Shown: positions 5,878-6,057 of the stretch, piece after piece
Position numbering within the stretch: the first letter of the stretch is position 1
How the letters are laid out: the number at the start of each line of letters is the position of its first letter
From: JANWYT01 sp046719465
Lineage (GTDB): Bacteria; Chloroflexota; Anaerolineae; Aggregatilineales; Phototrophicaceae
DNA: 6,057 nt
Direction of reading: 5' to 3'
Assembly: GCA_046719465.1 (NCBI GenBank)
Contig: JBDNCV010000194.1
Span: forward strand, 1 to 6,057
The notes under the pieces: model-generated
The model's database searches: none
What the model saw: the letters and a program-made list of their open reading frames with translations, nothing else
Told to the model about the DNA's origin: nothing
Program-made: the position numbers and the translations under genes

Positions 5878-5933
5878 GCCCCCTGAAGGGGGCTTTAGCC
5901 CCCGCGCGCCAGCCAGAGGCTTCAGCCTCTGGC
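5878..5933. repeat. Palindromic units between the two 78-bp copies
   Basis: GCCCCC (5878-5883), GGGGGC (5888-5893) and GCCCCC (5898-5903) are separated by TGAA and TTTA, so the middle arm can pair with either neighbour. A 9-bp perfect stem follows at 5912-5933 (arms GCCAGAGGC and GCCTCTGGC, loop TTCA), matching the left-end unit at 24-45 except for one loop base. The order of unit types is the same as at the left end of the window. Confidence 0.88.
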
Positions 5934-5979
5934 GCACGGCCACCTTCCGCTGCGGCTTAGACACTCTCGCAGGGCGGGA

Positions 5980-6057
5980 AGTGTCCAAATCACGGGTGAT
6001 AGCCCTGCCCCCCCGCACCTCACTAGGTTGAACGCCGGACGCTAAAGCATCCGGCTG
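5980..6057. repeat. 78-bp direct repeat, copy 2 (reaches the window end)
   Basis: This is the second copy of the 5794-5871 sequence, exactly 186 bp away, with the same hairpin unit at 6034-6055. It may continue beyond the window. The 186-bp spacing is 62 codons, so the minus-strand reading frame of the cytochrome gene passes through both copies in the same phase without a stop. Confidence 0.92.

Noticed and set aside
5794..6057. Possible CRISPR array
   Set aside because: Only two 78-bp copies are present, the repeats are too long, and the intervening DNA consists of other palindromic repeats also found at the left end rather than unique spacers.

Overview
The window carries a minus-strand cytochrome c maturation (System I, Ccm) gene cluster. 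It is GC-rich, and I infer a bacterium of the Chloroflexota, probably Anaerolineae-like. The pointers are the gene order, a Pro/Glu/Thr-rich tail ('ITPEATPEAGS') and 'ATATPQATAVP' linker of the kind common in that group, a GC-rich genome, and abundant short palindromic repeats. This placement is inference; no rRNA or other marker is present.

Layout in transcription order (right to left): (i) 5803-6057, a repeat block with two 78-bp near-identical copies 186 bp apart plus several hairpin units; (ii) 3928-5802, a lipoprotein with two CxxCH heme c sites, a beta-rich region, a transmembrane helix and a cytosolic SHOCT-like tail; (iii) 2755-3909, a secreted DsbA-like thioredoxin (CPFC) with an extra N-terminal domain; (iv) 2023-2751 ccmA (ABC ATPase) and 1352-2026 ccmB (its membrane partner), overlapping by ATGA; (v) 1008-1351, a non-coding gap holding a MITE/REP-like 125-bp palindromic element, a 21-bp truncated copy of its end, other inverted repeats and a candidate promoter; (vi) 252-1007 ccmC (heme handling, WWxWD motif); (vii) 92-247, a 51-residue CcmD-like single-pass protein; (viii) 1-75, a second repeat block whose units match those at the right end.

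How the genes fit together: CcmA/CcmB/CcmC/CcmD form the System I module that moves heme across the membrane and prepares it for the chaperone CcmE. The DsbA-like protein is a plausible handler of apocytochrome cysteines, and the di-heme lipoprotein upstream is a plausible client. CcmE, CcmF and CcmH-like genes are not in the window and may lie beyond the left edge. No mobile-element protein, tRNA, rRNA or CRISPR array was found. The most unusual points are the repeat family bracketing the cluster on both sides, a repeat-derived 5' end of the cytochrome gene that stays open in frame, and the domain architectures of the cytochrome and DsbA-like proteins.
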